Counted from the first letter of the stretch, positions 1 to 9,466 are shown. The stretch is DNA of 64,000 nt from Rathayibacter sp. VKM Ac-2804 (GCF_009866655.1 NZ_CP047420.1:2604001-2668000); one strand, 5' to 3'. Numbers and translations: made by a program. Notes: generated from the sequence alone by a model not told the origin.

Positions 1-25
1 CCGGCGACCGCGGGGCGGACGACCG

Positions 26-41
26 GCGGGGCTGACCCCGC
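26..41 (-). terminator. Candidate terminator hairpin after aroB
   Basis: A perfect 6-bp stem, GCGGGG/CCCCGC, encloses the tetraloop ctga and lies 10 bp downstream of the aroB stop on the minus strand. There is no T-tract, as is common in high-GC actinobacteria. It probably ends the alaS-to-aroB operon. Nothing else is recognised in bases 1-50. Confidence 0.45.
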
Positions 42-50
42 GCGGCGCTG

Positions 51-1130
51 CTACGCGCCGATCTCCTGGTACGCCGCGAACAGCAGCGACGTCTCCGGTC
101 CCTGCAGGATGCTCGGGCGCGCGAGATCGTCGAGCACCACGAAGCGGAGCATCCCCGCGCGCGACTTCTTGTCGCGCTGCATCGCGGCGAGCAGCGTCTC
201 CCAGCGGCCGAGCGGGTAGCTCGTCGGCAGCGTCAGCGACTCGAGGACGCTGCGCTGGCGATCGACGACCGCGTCGCTGAGCGAGCCGGTGAGCCGTGAC
301 AGCTCGGCGGCGAACATCATGCCGACCGAGACCGCCGCGCCGTGGCGCCACTGGTAGCGCTCGGCGTGCTCGACCGCGTGGCCGAGGGTGTGCCCGTAGT
401 TCAGGATCTCACGGAGGCCCTTCTCGGTGAAGTCCTCGCTCACGACGCGCGCCTTGATGCCGATCGACAGCTCGACCAGGCTGCGGAACTCCTCCGACGT
501 CGGGTCGGTCGCCAGGTCCACGTCCGACTCGATGATGTCCAGGATCCGCGGCTCGGCGATCATGCCGTACTTCACGATCTCGCCGAAGCCGGCCAGGATC
601 TCGTTGCGCGGCAGGCTCGTCAGCACGTCGAGGTCGGCGACGACGGCGCGGGGCGCGTGGAAGGCGCCGACCAGGTTCTTGCCCTCGGCCGTATTGATGC
701 CGGTCTTGCCGCCCACGGCCGCGTCGACCATGCCCAGCACCGTGGTCGGGACCTGCACGAGATCCACCCCGCGGAGCCAGGTCGCGGCGACGAAGCCGGC
801 CAGGTCGGTGATCGCGCCGCCGCCGAAGCCGACGACCGCGTCGGTGCGGGTGAAGTCGGACTGCCCCATCACCTGCCAGCAGAAGGCGGCGACCTCGACG
901 CGCTTGGCGGCCTCGGCGTCGGGCACCTCGGCGAGCAGCACCTCGTAGCGCTCGAGGAGGCTCTCGCGGATCTCGGCGGCCAGGACCGCGAGGGTCGGCG
1001 GGTGCACGATCAGCACCTTGGCCGCGCGCGGGCCGATCGCGTCGGCGAGGCCGTCGAGGAGGCCGCGGCCGACCGTGATGTCGTAGCCGTTCTCTCCCGT
1101 GACGGTGAGGGCGGTGGCGCCGTCGTTCAT
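51..1130 (-). CDS. aroB: 3-dehydroquinate synthase AroB
   Basis: This enzyme converts DAHP to 3-dehydroquinate, the second step of the shikimate pathway, in the cytoplasm with NAD+ and a divalent metal. The 359-aa protein has the usual family length. It shows the NAD-binding loop GFGGGAITDLAG (residues 101-112), the segment VDAAVGGKTGIN (135-146), and probable metal ligands Glu184 in GFGEIVKYG, His247 in NYGHTLGH and His263 in RHGA. Its ATG overlaps the aroK stop codon as ATGA, so the two are translationally coupled. Two AGA arginine codons at the end of aroK form the purine-rich Shine-Dalgarno stretch for this start. It is the last gene of the chorismate operon. Confidence 0.97.
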   Translation of the reverse strand: MNDGATALTVTGENGYDITVGRGLLDGLADAIGPRAAKVLIVHPPTLAVLAAEIRESLLERYEVLLAEVPDAEAAKRVEVAAFCWQVMGQSDFTRTDAVVGFGGGAITDLAGFVAATWLRGVDLVQVPTTVLGMVDAAVGGKTGINTAEGKNLVGAFHAPRAVVADLDVLTSLPRNEILAGFGEIVKYGMIAEPRILDIIESDVDLATDPTSEEFRSLVELSIGIKARVVSEDFTEKGLREILNYGHTLGHAVEHAERYQWRHGAAVSVGMMFAAELSRLTGSLSDAVVDRQRSVLESLTLPTSYPLGRWETLLAAMQRDKKSRAGMLRFVVLDDLARPSILQGPETSLLFAAYQEIGA

Positions 1131-1786
1131 GCTCTTCTTCCGGTCGGGCGGCCGGTGGGGGCCGCCGGTTCTGTGGTGCTGGTGGCTTCGGTGGTTCTGG
1201 TGGAGTCGGTCGTGCTGGTGCTGGTCGGTTCAGTGGCGGCGGGTGCGGGACCGGGGTCGCCGGTGGCCGCCTCGCGCTCGCGCACCCAGGCGGTCACCTC
1301 CGCGGCGAGGGTCGTGATCGGCCGGCGCGAGGAGTCGACGACGGTGTCGGCGAGGGACTCGTAGACCGCCCGCCGCGATTCGAAGATCCGCGTCCAGTCC
1401 GCGACACCGCCGCGCACCAGGGGGCGGCCGGAGCCGAGCCGGTCGCGCACGGCCTCGGCGGTCGTGGTCAGCAGGACGACGGGGACGCCGGCCAGATCCG
1501 CGCGGGTGCCCTCGTCCAGCACCGCTCCCCCGCCCAGGCTCAGCACGACGCCGCGGCGGACGGCCTGCTCGACGACCCGGCGCTCTTCCACGCGGAAGGA
1601 CGCCTCGCCGTGCAGGTCGAAGTACGCGGCGATCGGACCGTGCCTGCGCACGAACTCGGCGTCGGAGTCGACGAACTCGGCCGCGAGGGCCTTCGCGACC
1701 CGCTTGCCGATGGTCGTCTTGCCGGCCCCCATCGGGCCGATCAGGACGACACGGGCTCGGGCCGCGCCGGTATCGTGACCCGCCAT
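1127..1786 (-). CDS. aroK: Shikimate kinase AroK with Thr/Ser/Glu-rich tail
   Basis: Shikimate kinase phosphorylates shikimate at the 3-OH using ATP. The 219-aa protein has the Walker A loop GPMGAGKTT (17-25), DSD (40-42), an Arg in FRVEE for shikimate binding, a GGG motif near 85, and the lid Arg in GRPLV near 121. The ATG at 1786 was chosen because the P-loop then begins about 15 residues in, as in the family; the open frame upstream runs into aroC. Unusually, after about residue 178 it carries a low-complexity extension of roughly 40 residues dominated by Thr, Ser, Glu and Pro. That extension is not part of the kinase fold and looks like a recent repeat expansion. It lies 31 bp after aroC. 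Confidence 0.95.
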   Translation of the reverse strand: MAGHDTGAARARVVLIGPMGAGKTTIGKRVAKALAAEFVDSDAEFVRRHGPIAAYFDLHGEASFRVEERRVVEQAVRRGVVLSLGGGAVLDEGTRADLAGVPVVLLTTTAEAVRDRLGSGRPLVRGGVADWTRIFESRRAVYESLADTVVDSSRRPITTLAAEVTAWVREREAATGDPGPAPAATEPTSTSTTDSTRTTEATSTTEPAAPTGRPTGRRA

Positions 1787-1817
1787 CAGCGGGCCCGGCC
1801 CGGTAGGTGCTCGGGCA

Positions 1818-3035
1818 TCAGACGAGACCGAGCGCCGGATCGCTGGCGGCGAGCGTGCGCAGCTCCTCCGGGATCGCGTCGAGGTAGCCCCGCAGGTTGC
1901 GGCGGGTCTCGGTGACGCTGTCGCCGCCGAACTTCTCCAGCACGGCGTTCGCGAGCACCAGGGCGACCATCGCCTCCGCGACGACGCCCGAGGCGGGCAC
2001 CGCGCAGACGTCGGAGCGCTGGTGGTGCGCGCCGGCCGCCTCACCGGTCGCGACGTCGACCGTGCGCAGCGCGTGCGGGACGGTGGCGATCGGCTTCATG
2101 CCGGCGCGGACGCGCAGGACCGTGCCCGTGCTCATGCCGCCCTCGGTGCCGCCGGCGCGATCGCTCGAGCGGCCGATGCCGCCTTCGGCGACGAAGAGCT
2201 CGTCGTGCGCCTCGGAGCCGCGGCGGGTGGTGGTGAGGAAGCCGTCGCCGACCTCGACGCCCTTGATGGCCTGGATGCCCATCAGCGCGGCGGCCAGCTG
2301 CGCGTCGAGCCGGCGGTCCCAGTGCACGTAGGAGCCGAGCCCCGGCGGCAGGTCGTAGGCGAGCACCTCGACGACGCCGCCGAGGGTGTCGCCGTCGTCG
2401 TGCGCACGGTCGACCTCGGCCACCATCAGGGCGCTGGTCGTGGCGTCGTGGCAGCGCAGCGGATCGGCGTCCAGCGCGTCGACGTCGGCGGGGGTCGGCA
2501 GGGCCGAGCCCTCCGGCACGCGGACCGGGCCGATCGCGAGGGTGTGGCTGACGAGGGTGATGCCGAGCTCGCCGAGGAAGCGGCGGGCGACGGCGCCGAG
2601 CGCGACGCGGGCGGCCGTCTCACGGGCCGAGGCGCGCTCGAGGACGTTGCGCGACTCCTCGAAGCCGTACTTCTGCATGCCGACCAGGTCGGCGTGACCC
2701 GGGCGCGGGCGGGTGAGCGCGGCGCCGCGGCCCTTGGGCAGCGTCTCGGGGTCGCGCGGCTCGGCCGCCATCACGTCGACCCAGCGCGACCACTCGGTGT
2801 TGCCGATGCGCAGCGCGATCGGGCCGCCCGTGGTGGCGCCGTGGCGGATGCCGGACGAGACGTTCAGCTCGTCCTGCTCGAACTTCATCCGGGCGCCGCG
2901 ACCGTAGCCGAGCTTGCGCCGGGCGAGGTCGGCGCGGACGTCGTCGAGGGAGACGGGGACACCCGCCGGCAGTCCTTCGAGGACGGCGACGAGTTCGGGA
3001 CCGTGGGATTCCCCGGCCGTGAGCCAACGGAGCAT
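1818..3035 (-). CDS. aroC: Chorismate synthase AroC
   Basis: AroC makes chorismate from EPSP using reduced FMN. At 405 aa it has normal length. Family signatures are present: [14 protein letters not shown] at the N-terminus, the segment around [50 protein letters not shown] and a C-terminal [17 protein letters not shown]. The ATG at 3035 ([12 protein letters not shown]) matches the family start; the longer open frame upstream is a shadow of aroE. GGAGG abuts this ATG with no spacer, so it cannot act as a normal ribosome site. A GAGAAT hexamer lies six bases upstream instead, suggesting a leaderless transcript from an internal promoter in addition to read-through from aroE. Confidence 0.97.
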   Translation of the reverse strand: MLRWLTAGESHGPELVAVLEGLPAGVPVSLDDVRADLARRKLGYGRGARMKFEQDELNVSSGIRHGATTGGPIALRIGNTEWSRWVDVMAAEPRDPETLPKGRGAALTRPRPGHADLVGMQKYGFEESRNVLERASARETAARVALGAVARRFLGELGITLVSHTLAIGPVRVPEGSALPTPADVDALDADPLRCHDATTSALMVAEVDRAHDDGDTLGGVVEVLAYDLPPGLGSYVHWDRRLDAQLAAALMGIQAIKGVEVGDGFLTTTRRGSEAHDELFVAEGGIGRSSDRAGGTEGGMSTGTVLRVRAGMKPIATVPHALRTVDVATGEAAGAHHQRSDVCAVPASGVVAEAMVALVLANAVLEKFGGDSVTETRRNLRGYLDAIPEELRTLAASDPALGLV

Positions 3036-3041
3036 CCTCCG

Positions 3042-3047
3042 ATTCTC
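3042..3047 (-). promoter_or_regulatory. Candidate -10 of a leaderless aroC promoter
   Basis: On the minus strand GAGAAT is followed by exactly six bases and then the aroC ATG. The same hexamer-N6-start spacing recurs at several other genes of this window, which fits transcription starting at the initiation codon. No convincing -35 was found. Confidence 0.3.
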
Positions 3048-3082
3048 GCACACGCCTCCCACCGGACTCGCGCCTCGCAGGC

Positions 3083-3955
3083 TCAGAGGGCGGAGTCCGC
3101 CGGGAGAGTCGCGCGCATCGCCGCGAGCACGGCGTCCTCCTCCGCCAGCGGCACGGCCGGGTCGCCGCCGACGAAGACCCGCACCTGCAGGAGCGCCTGG
3201 TGCAGCAGCATGCCGAGGCCCGAGACCACCGGCGAGCCGGCCGCGCCCCAGCGCACCGCGAGCGGGCTGGGCCAGGGCGAATAGGCGACGTCGAAGAGGG
3301 TCGAGCCCGCCACGACGGCGTCGGGCACGACCAGCTCGGCGGAGGCGCCGCCCGGCAGCGTCGAGACGAGCAGCGGTGCGGCGTCCGTGCCGTCCCACTC
3401 CGAGAACGGGCGGACGTCGAGGGCGACGCCGACGGCGGCCGCGATCGCGGCGAGCGGAGCGGCCTTCTCCGGCGAGCGGAGCGTCACCGTCACCCGCGCG
3501 GCCCCGAGCTCGGCCGCTGCGGCGAGGGCGGAGGCGGCGGTCGCCCCTCCCCCGAGGATCTCGACGCGCTCGGCCGAGTGCACCCCCGCCTCGCCGAGCG
3601 CTCGGACGATCCCGGCCACGTCGGTGTTGAAGCCGCGCAGCCTCGGCACGTCGGCGGAGCGGTCGAGCAGCACCGTGTTGACGGCGCCGGTCGCCCGGGC
3701 GACCAGGTCCTCCTCGGCGAGCAGCGGCCGCACCGCGTGCTTGAGCGGCATCGTCAGCGACAGGCCGTGCCAGAGCGCGACCGGATCGGCGACGACCGCG
3801 GCGAGCGTCGCCTCCGTCGCCTCGACCGCGGTGTAGCTCCAGTCGAGCCCGAGCACCCGGTAGGCCGCCGCGTGCAGCTCGGGTGAGCGCGAGTGCGCGA
3901 TCGGCGAGCCGAGCACCGCCAGCCGGCGCCCGCCCGGCGCCGACTCCGCGGTCAC
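3083..3955 (-). CDS. aroE: Shikimate dehydrogenase AroE
   Basis: AroE reduces 3-dehydroshikimate to shikimate with NADPH. The 290-aa protein starts with the substrate-binding serines in [10 protein letters not shown]. It has the catalytic Lys in LTMPLKHAV, the catalytic Asp in GFNTDVAGI, a glycine-rich cofactor loop [11 protein letters not shown], and the C-terminal [13 protein letters not shown] chose the GTG at 3955 because it overlaps the mltG stop as GTGA, the coupling style used throughout this window, and puts the first motif about 20 residues in. A longer reading from the ATG at 3991 would overlap mltG by 40 bases. AroC follows after 47 bp. Confidence 0.93.
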   Translation of the reverse strand: MTAESAPGGRRLAVLGSPIAHSRSPELHAAAYRVLGLDWSYTAVEATEATLAAVVADPVALWHGLSLTMPLKHAVRPLLAEEDLVARATGAVNTVLLDRSADVPRLRGFNTDVAGIVRALGEAGVHSAERVEILGGGATAASALAAAAELGAARVTVTLRSPEKAAPLAAIAAAVGVALDVRPFSEWDGTDAAPLLVSTLPGGASAELVVPDAVVAGSTLFDVAYSPWPSPLAVRWGAAGSPVVSGLGMLLHQALLQVRVFVGGDPAVPLAEEDAVLAAMRATLPADSAL

Positions 3956-5250
3956 TGGTACTCCGGGTGGTCCCGCATCCACGCCTGCCACTGCGCCACC
4001 GCGGCGTTGTGCTCGGCGTCGGTCGTCGAGTAGACCGTCTCGCCGGTCTCGAGGTTCACCGTCACGAAGTAGAGCCAGGTGCCGTCCGCGGGCTGCAGCA
4101 CGGCCTGGATGGCGACGTCGCCCGGGTTCGAGATCGGCGCGGGCGGCAGACCGTCGCGCTGGTAGGTGTTGTAGACGTTGTTCGCGTCGTTGCGCTCAGC
4201 GTCGGTCGTGGTCACCCGGTCGGTGGCTCCGGTGCCGTAGGCGACGGTCGCGTCCGACTGCAGGCGCCAGCCCTGGTCGAGGCGGTTCTGGAACACGCGC
4301 GCGACCTTCGGGAAGTCCTCGGCGACGCGCGCCTCGCGCTGCACGAGCGAGGCGAAGACGACGGTGCGGTAGCGGTTCTCGACCGGCACGCCCGCCGCGT
4401 CGAGCGACTGGTACATCCGGTTCACGAGCGTCTGCAGGATGTCGTGCGCCGAGGTGCCCGGGTCGATGTCGTACGTCGCCGGGAAGAGGAAGCCCTCCAG
4501 GCTGGTCGCCTCGGCGGGGAGTCCGTAGGAGCCCCAGTCCGCGGCGGCGGCCTCGAGATCGGCGAGCGCGACGCCCGAGCCGTCCGCGATCAGGGGCAGC
4601 GCACCCGTGAGCGAGGTGCCCTCGGGGATGACGAAGGTGTTCGCCAGCCGGGTCGACTCGGAGTCGAGCAGCGCGGACAGCGCCGCCTTCGCGCTCATCT
4701 CGGCTTTGAGCGAGTAGGCGCCCGGCTGGAAGACGGGCTCGGGGTTCTCCGCGAGCAGCAGCTCGTAGAACGGCGTGTAGGACTTGATGACGCCGTCCGC
4801 GACCAGGTTCTCCGCGATGGTGCTGCCGCCGTCGCCCTGGTGGATGGTGAAGACGACCTCGCTCGTGCCGGTGCCGGTGAAGTCGGTCGGCTCCGGCTCC
4901 GCGAAGAGCGCGCGGACCGGCTCGACGAAGATCGTCACGGCGATCGCGACGAGGGCCACGAAGACGCCGAAGGCGAGGAGCCCGCCGATCAGTCCGCGAT
5001 GACTGCGGCGGGGCGTGCTGTCGCGCTTCTTGCGGCGCCGGCGCGTCGAGGCGGCGGCGTCGGGATGCGCGGCGGCGACGGACTCGCCGCGGTCGCGCGG
5101 GGCGCCGACCTCGGGGCCGGCGAACAGGTGGTCGAGAGGGTCGTGCTCCGCCTCAGAGGCGGGGCGCTGCTCCGGGCTGTGCGGGAGCTGACTCTGCTGA
5201 TCGGCCTCGGCTGCGCGGGCGGCGCGGCGGCTCGGGGGGACGTCGGTCAC
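3952..5250 (-). CDS. mltG: Endolytic murein transglycosylase MltG
   Basis: MltG (YceG family) is a single-pass membrane protein that cleaves nascent peptidoglycan glycan strands. The 432-aa protein has a long, charged cytoplasmic N-terminus (about 1-85, with an Arg/Lys cluster near 70-82), one transmembrane segment (about 86-108) and an extracytoplasmic catalytic domain. The catalytic Glu lies in [14 protein letters not shown] near residue 305, followed by [20 protein letters not shown]. The GTG start at 5250 is supported by AAGGA ten bases upstream even though it lies 98 bases inside ruvX. The pairing of alaS, ruvX, mltG and aroE is a familiar actinobacterial arrangement. Confidence 0.94.
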   Translation of the reverse strand: MTDVPPSRRAARAAEADQQSQLPHSPEQRPASEAEHDPLDHLFAGPEVGAPRDRGESVAAAHPDAAASTRRRRKKRDSTPRRSHRGLIGGLLAFGVFVALVAIAVTIFVEPVRALFAEPEPTDFTGTGTSEVVFTIHQGDGGSTIAENLVADGVIKSYTPFYELLLAENPEPVFQPGAYSLKAEMSAKAALSALLDSESTRLANTFVIPEGTSLTGALPLIADGSGVALADLEAAAADWGSYGLPAEATSLEGFLFPATYDIDPGTSAHDILQTLVNRMYQSLDAAGVPVENRYRTVVFASLVQREARVAEDFPKVARVFQNRLDQGWRLQSDATVAYGTGATDRVTTTDAERNDANNVYNTYQRDGLPPAPISNPGDVAIQAVLQPADGTWLYFVTVNLETGETVYSTTDAEHNAAVAQWQAWMRDHPEYQ

Positions 5251-5737
5251 GGGTGGGTCGTCCTTCGTTCGGTTCGAGCGCTGACCCGGCGGGGGAACCG
5301 GACGAGCGCTCGGAATCGATGGCGTGCTGCAGGATCACCACGGCGGCGACCTGGTCGATCACGGCGCGGGAGCCGCGGGTGCTGCGTCCCGAGCGGTGCA
5401 GCGCGCTCTGGGCGCTCACCGTCGAGAGCCGCTCGTCCACGAGCCGCACCGGGGCGGTCGGGACGGCGGAGGCGAGGCGCGCCGCGAAGGCGCGGGCGTC
5501 GTCCGTCGAGGCCGTCTCGGCCCCCGACAGCGACAGCGGGAGGCCGACGACGATCGCCGTCGCACCGAACTCGGCGGCGAGGGCCGCGATCCGGGCGACG
5601 TCGGCGCCGTCCGGCGCCTCCGCGACGCGCGCGACCGTCTCCACCGGCACGGCGAGGAGGCCGTCGGCGTCGCAGCGCGCGACACCGATGCGGGAGCGGC
5701 CCACATCGATGCCGAGCCGGACGCCGAACCTCTCCAT
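5153..5737 (-). CDS. ruvX: Putative pre-16S rRNA nuclease / Holliday junction resolvase RuvX (YqgF)
   Basis: This RNase H-fold nuclease family is linked to 16S rRNA 5-prime maturation and, by older proposals, to Holliday junction resolution. Of 194 aa, the first ~145 form the conserved domain: RLGIDVGRSRIGVA with Asp11, VVGLPLSLSG near 64, LVDERLSTVSA near 100, and VIDQVAAVVILQ near 127. The remaining ~50 residues are Arg/Pro-rich and coincide with the region overlapping mltG, so the tail may exist mainly because the overlapping reading frame is constrained. Its start codon directly abuts the alaS stop. Confidence 0.93.
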   Translation of the reverse strand: MERFGVRLGIDVGRSRIGVARCDADGLLAVPVETVARVAEAPDGADVARIAALAAEFGATAIVVGLPLSLSGAETASTDDARAFAARLASAVPTAPVRLVDERLSTVSAQSALHRSGRSTRGSRAVIDQVAAVVILQHAIDSERSSGSPAGSALEPNEGRPTRDRRPPEPPRRPRSRGRSAESAPAQPGAAPRL

Positions 5738-8395
5738 CTAGCGGGTCGCCTCCTCGACGACGGCGTCCAGCGCGGCGCCGATGGCGGACACGTCCGAGCC
5801 GCCGCCCTGGGCGAGGTCGTCCTTGCCGCCTCCGCCGCCGCCGAGGATCCCGGCGGCCCGACGGGCGAGCACGCCCGCCTTCCGGCCGAGCTCGCGGGCG
5901 GCGGGGGTGGTCGCGACGATGACGGCGGGCTTGCCGGCGACGTCGGCCGCGAGGGCGACGACGGCCGCCTCCTGGCCGAGGCGCTCGCGCACCGAGATCA
6001 CGAGCGAGCGCAGCTCGTCGCCGGAGCCGGCCGTGCCGACGTTCTCGGCGACGATCGTGACGCCGTTGATCGAGCGCTTCGTGGCGGCGATGGCGGGGAC
6101 GCGCTCGGCCAGGGCGCGGGCCTCGAAGCCGGCGATCCGCTTCTCGGCGGCCTTGAGGCTCGCGACCAGCTCGGCGATGCGGTCCGGCAGCTGCTCGCGC
6201 GGCGTCTTGAGCGAGGACGAGATGGTGCTGACCAGCGCGCGCTCGGCGACGAGCTCGCTCAGCGCCTCGCGGCCGACGAGCGACTCGACGCGGCGGTTGG
6301 TCGAGCCGACCGACGACTCGCTGATCAGGCTGATCAGCCCGATCTCGGCCGAGGTGCCGACGTGGGTGCCGGCGCACAGCTCGCGCGACCAGGGGCCGCC
6401 GATGTCGACGACGCGGACGACCTCGCCGTACTTCTCGCCGAAGAGCGCCATGGCGCCGAGCGCCTTGGCCTCGTCGAGCGGGAGCTCGCGGGTGACGACC
6501 TCGAGGTTGTCGCGGATCGCGCCGTTGGCGATGTCCTCGATCTCGCTGCGGGTCTCGAGCGAGAGCGCCTGGTTCCAGGAGAAGTCGAGGCGCAGGTAGC
6601 CGGCCTTGTTGAACGAGCCGGACTGGTGCGCCTGCGGGCCGAGCACCTGGCGCAGCGCCGCGTGGATGAGGTGGGTGCCGGAGTGCGCCTGGCGGGCGCC
6701 GCGGCGCCAGTCGCGGTCGACGACGGAGGTGGCGGCGTCGCCGACCCCGACCTCGCCGCTCGCGACCTGGACCTTGTGGCTGATCAGGCCCTTGACGGGC
6801 TTCTGCACGTCGAGGACCTCGAGGTCGAAGCCGTTGCCGACGATGCGGCCGGCGTCGGCCTCCTGGCCGCCCGACTCCGCGTAGAGCGAGGTGGCCTCGA
6901 GGATCACCTCGGCGATGTCGCCGGCGACCGCCTTCTGCACCGCGTGCCCGCCGACGATGAGGCCGAGGATCCGGGACTCCGTGTCGAGCACGTCGTAGCC
7001 GGTGAAGAGCGTCTCGCCCTTGGCGCGGAAGTCGGCGTAGACGGAGAGGTCGGCGAGGGCGTTCTTCTTCGACTTCGCGTCGGCCTTCGCGCGCGTGCGC
7101 TGCGCCGTCATCAGGGAGTCGAACGCCTCGCGGTCGACGCTGAGCCCGGACTCCTCGGCGATCTCGAGGGTGAGGTCGATCGGGAAGCCGAAGGTGTCGT
7201 GCAGGAGGAAGGCGGTGTCGCCGGGCAGCGTCGCCGCCTCCGCCTTCTTGGTCTTCAGCACGGCGAGGTCGAGGATCTCGGTGCCGGCCGCGAGGGTTCG
7301 CAGGAACGCCTCCTCCTCGCCGTAGGCGCTGGTGGAGAGGCGCTCGAACTCGGTGGAGACCTCGGGGTAGGCCGACGCCATCGCGTCGCGCGAGGCGGTG
7401 AACAGCTCGGGGAAGGTCGCGGTGTCGACGCCGAGGAGGCGCATCGCGCGGACGGTGCGGCGCATCAGGCGGCGCAGGATGTAGCCGCGGCCCTCGTTCG
7501 ACGGCGTCACGCCGTCGGAGAGCAGCATCAGCGACGAGCGCACGTGGTCGGCGATGACGCGCATCCGCACGTCGTCCTCGTGCACGGCGCCGTAGCGGCG
7601 GCCCGACAGCTCGGCGGCGCGGTCGAGGACCGGGCGCACCTGGTCGATCTCGTACATGTTCTCGACGCCCTGCTTGAGGAACGCGACGCGCTCGAGGCCC
7701 ATGCCGGTGTCGATGTTCCTGCTCGGCAGCTCGCCGAGTATGTCGAAGTCGACCTTGCTGGTGCCCTGCCCGCGCAGGTACTGCATGAAGACGAGGTTCC
7801 AGATCTCGACGTAGCGGTCGTCGTCGGTGGCGGGGCCGCCGTCGATGCCGTAGGCGGGACCGCGGTCGAAGAAGATCTCGGAGCAGGGGCCGGCGGGGCC
7901 GGGCTGGCCGGTGGACCAGTAGTTGGTGTCCTTGTCGAGGCGCTGGATCCGCTCGTCGGGCAGGCCGGCGATCCTCTTCCAGAGCGCGATGGCCTCGTCG
8001 TCGTCCTTGTAGACGGTGACCCAGAGGTCCTTCTCGTCGAAGCCGAGGTTCCCGTCGCTCTCACTGCCGGTGAGGAGCTCCCAGGCGTAGCCGATCGCCC
8101 CCTCCTTGAAGTAGTCGCCGAAGGAGAAGTTGCCGTTCATCTGGAAGAACGTGCCGTGGCGGGGGGTCTTGCCGACCTCCTCGATGTCGTTCGTGCGGAT
8201 GCACTTCTGCACGCTGGTCGCGCGGCTGTACGGCGCGGGCACGACCCCGGTGAGGTAGGGGACGAACGGCACCATGCCGGCGACGGTGAAGAGGAGGCTC
8301 GGGTCGTCGCTGACGAGCGAGGCGGAGGGGACCACGGTGTGCCCGCGGCTTCCGAAGAAGTCGAGCCAGCGGTTGCGGATGTCTGCGGTCTGCAT
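5738..8395 (-). CDS. alaS: Alanyl-tRNA synthetase AlaS
   Basis: AlaS charges tRNA-Ala and edits mischarged Ser/Gly. The 885-aa protein has the full architecture: a class II aminoacylation domain at the N-terminus (RTNDIEEVGKTPRH, then FFQMNGNFSFGDYF), an editing domain with the HxxxH site in HSGTHLIHA near 577 and the partner CxxxH in LCAGTHVGT near 672, and a C-Ala domain ending in a Gly-rich segment with the run GGGGGG followed by KDDLAQGG. It starts with ATG in MQTADIRNRWLDFF, the usual family start. It heads the operon alaS-ruvX-mltG-aro. Confidence 0.98.
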   Translation of the reverse strand: MQTADIRNRWLDFFGSRGHTVVPSASLVSDDPSLLFTVAGMVPFVPYLTGVVPAPYSRATSVQKCIRTNDIEEVGKTPRHGTFFQMNGNFSFGDYFKEGAIGYAWELLTGSESDGNLGFDEKDLWVTVYKDDDEAIALWKRIAGLPDERIQRLDKDTNYWSTGQPGPAGPCSEIFFDRGPAYGIDGGPATDDDRYVEIWNLVFMQYLRGQGTSKVDFDILGELPSRNIDTGMGLERVAFLKQGVENMYEIDQVRPVLDRAAELSGRRYGAVHEDDVRMRVIADHVRSSLMLLSDGVTPSNEGRGYILRRLMRRTVRAMRLLGVDTATFPELFTASRDAMASAYPEVSTEFERLSTSAYGEEEAFLRTLAAGTEILDLAVLKTKKAEAATLPGDTAFLLHDTFGFPIDLTLEIAEESGLSVDREAFDSLMTAQRTRAKADAKSKKNALADLSVYADFRAKGETLFTGYDVLDTESRILGLIVGGHAVQKAVAGDIAEVILEATSLYAESGGQEADAGRIVGNGFDLEVLDVQKPVKGLISHKVQVASGEVGVGDAATSVVDRDWRRGARQAHSGTHLIHAALRQVLGPQAHQSGSFNKAGYLRLDFSWNQALSLETRSEIEDIANGAIRDNLEVVTRELPLDEAKALGAMALFGEKYGEVVRVVDIGGPWSRELCAGTHVGTSAEIGLISLISESSVGSTNRRVESLVGREALSELVAERALVSTISSSLKTPREQLPDRIAELVASLKAAEKRIAGFEARALAERVPAIAATKRSINGVTIVAENVGTAGSGDELRSLVISVRERLGQEAAVVALAADVAGKPAVIVATTPAARELGRKAGVLARRAAGILGGGGGGKDDLAQGGGSDVSAIGAALDAVVEEATR

Positions 8396-8437
8396 GGGTT
8401 CCGTTACGTTTCGGTCGATCGGATCGACGCGGGTGTC

Positions 8438-8480
8438 TGTCGGGCCTGCGGGGCCTGTCGGGCCTGCAGGGTCTTTCGGG
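8438..8480. repeat. 18-bp tandem repeat between alaS and the small membrane gene
   Basis: About 2.4 copies of an 18-bp unit, TGTCGGGCCTGCGGGGCC, lie between the alaS start and the upstream small gene. The second copy differs at a few positions. The tract belongs to the alaS leader on the minus strand and may vary in copy number. Confidence 0.55.
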
Positions 8481-8492
8481 CGAGGCGGGGCG

Positions 8493-8684
8493 TCAGCCCT
8501 CGCCGATGGCGGCCTTGAGCTCGGCCTCGCGCTGGTGATAGCCCTCGGAGACGGCGTCGCCGAGCTCCTTCGCCGTGCGGTTGAGATCCTCGAAGAGCCG
8601 GGCGCCCGCCTCGGTGCGGGCCACCTGGTGCGCGACGGCGAAGCCGAGACCGATCCCGATGACGATCAGCACGATGTTCTTCAC
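8493..8684 (-). CDS. Small membrane-anchored protein, hypothetical
   Basis: This is a 63-aa protein with an N-terminal hydrophobic helix (about residues 3-20, KNIVLIVIGIGLGFAVAHQV) followed by a charged amphipathic region (EDLNRTAKELGDAVSEGYHQREAELKAA) that could form a short coiled coil. The GTG start at 8684 has a strong GGAGG seven bases upstream; the longer open frame is not credible. It sits between a DUF948 protein and alaS, and small proteins of this kind are frequent at this place in Micrococcales. The function is unknown. A membrane scaffold role alongside the DUF948 neighbour is only a guess from context. Confidence 0.75.
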   Translation of the reverse strand: MKNIVLIVIGIGLGFAVAHQVARTEAGARLFEDLNRTAKELGDAVSEGYHQREAELKAAIGEG

Positions 8685-8773
8685 GGCGTTTCCTCCCACA
8701 CAGCTTTGCGTTCCACACGGCGGTCGGCCCGAGGGCGCGACGACCCCCTCGATTGTAGGGCGCGAGCGGCGGC

Positions 8774-9199
8774 CTACTTCGAGGACGACCTGCGGGTGCG
8801 CCGAGAGCGGCGCGCGGCGCCGCGTCCGACCGCGGCACCCGCCTTGTCGGCCGTGCGGCCGGCGACGAGGACGGCGCGGACCCCGGCGGTGAAGCCGGCG
8901 AGCTTGATCAGCGGGCCGCCGATGGTCGCCGCGGTCAGGGCGACGAGCGCGTTCACGTTGCCGGTGACCTCGGCCACGTCCTTCGTGATGGTGTCGACGC
9001 GGGCCAGCTGCTGGTTCGCCTCGTGCAGCGTCGACGCCGACTCGTCGAGGATCGGGGTCAGGCCGTCGCTGGCCTGCTTGATCGCCTCGCTCGTGCTGTC
9101 GAAGACCCGTCCGAGCTTCCAGAGCGGGATCGCGGCGACGGCGACGAGGATCGCGAACACCCCCGCGGCGATGAGCCCTGCGATGTCTCCACCGGACAC
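8774..9199 (-). CDS. DUF948-type membrane protein
   Basis: The 141-aa protein has one N-terminal transmembrane helix (about 4-26, GLIAAGVFAILVAVAAIPLW) and a predicted helical middle (about 35-90) typical of DUF948. A second hydrophobic patch lies near 83-112, and the C-terminus is a strongly basic tail (RRSRRTRRSSSK). The GTG start at 9199 was chosen for its GGAGG five bases upstream; the longer reading is Arg/Pro shadow sequence. DUF948 proteins are often encoded upstream of alaS in actinobacteria. The biochemical function is not known. Confidence 0.8.
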   Translation of the reverse strand: MSGGDIAGLIAAGVFAILVAVAAIPLWKLGRVFDSTSEAIKQASDGLTPILDESASTLHEANQQLARVDTITKDVAEVTGNVNALVALTAATIGGPLIKLAGFTAGVRAVLVAGRTADKAGAAVGRGAARRSRRTRRSSSK

Positions 9200-9418
9200 G
9201 ATGACCTCCGTTTCGGCGCCGCCGGATGCGGCACCCCAGCCTACCGACGGCGCGCGGCGGCCCCGGTCCGGCCGGGTGCGGCACCGGCAGACCTCCGGCA
9301 CCCGGAAGGACCCCCGGCACGTCGAGACACCCGGACCCTGCGAGCCGGAGCTCGGATCGCGGGCCGGACCGACGCGGCTGCACGGCGGCGGCTGCGCGCC
9401 GAGCAGGCCCGGGAACGA

Positions 9419-9450
9419 GGAAAGGCCCCGGCAGGAGCCGGGGCCTTTCC
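9419..9450 (-). terminator. Terminator hairpin after rpsD
   Basis: A perfect 13-bp stem, GGAAAGGCCCCGG with its complement, surrounds a 6-nt loop and begins 17 bp downstream of the rpsD stop. It is the clearest terminator in the left part of the window. The region 9200-9418 upstream of the DUF948 gene shows no gene. Confidence 0.8.
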
Positions 9451-9466
9451 AACGGGGGTGCGCTGA

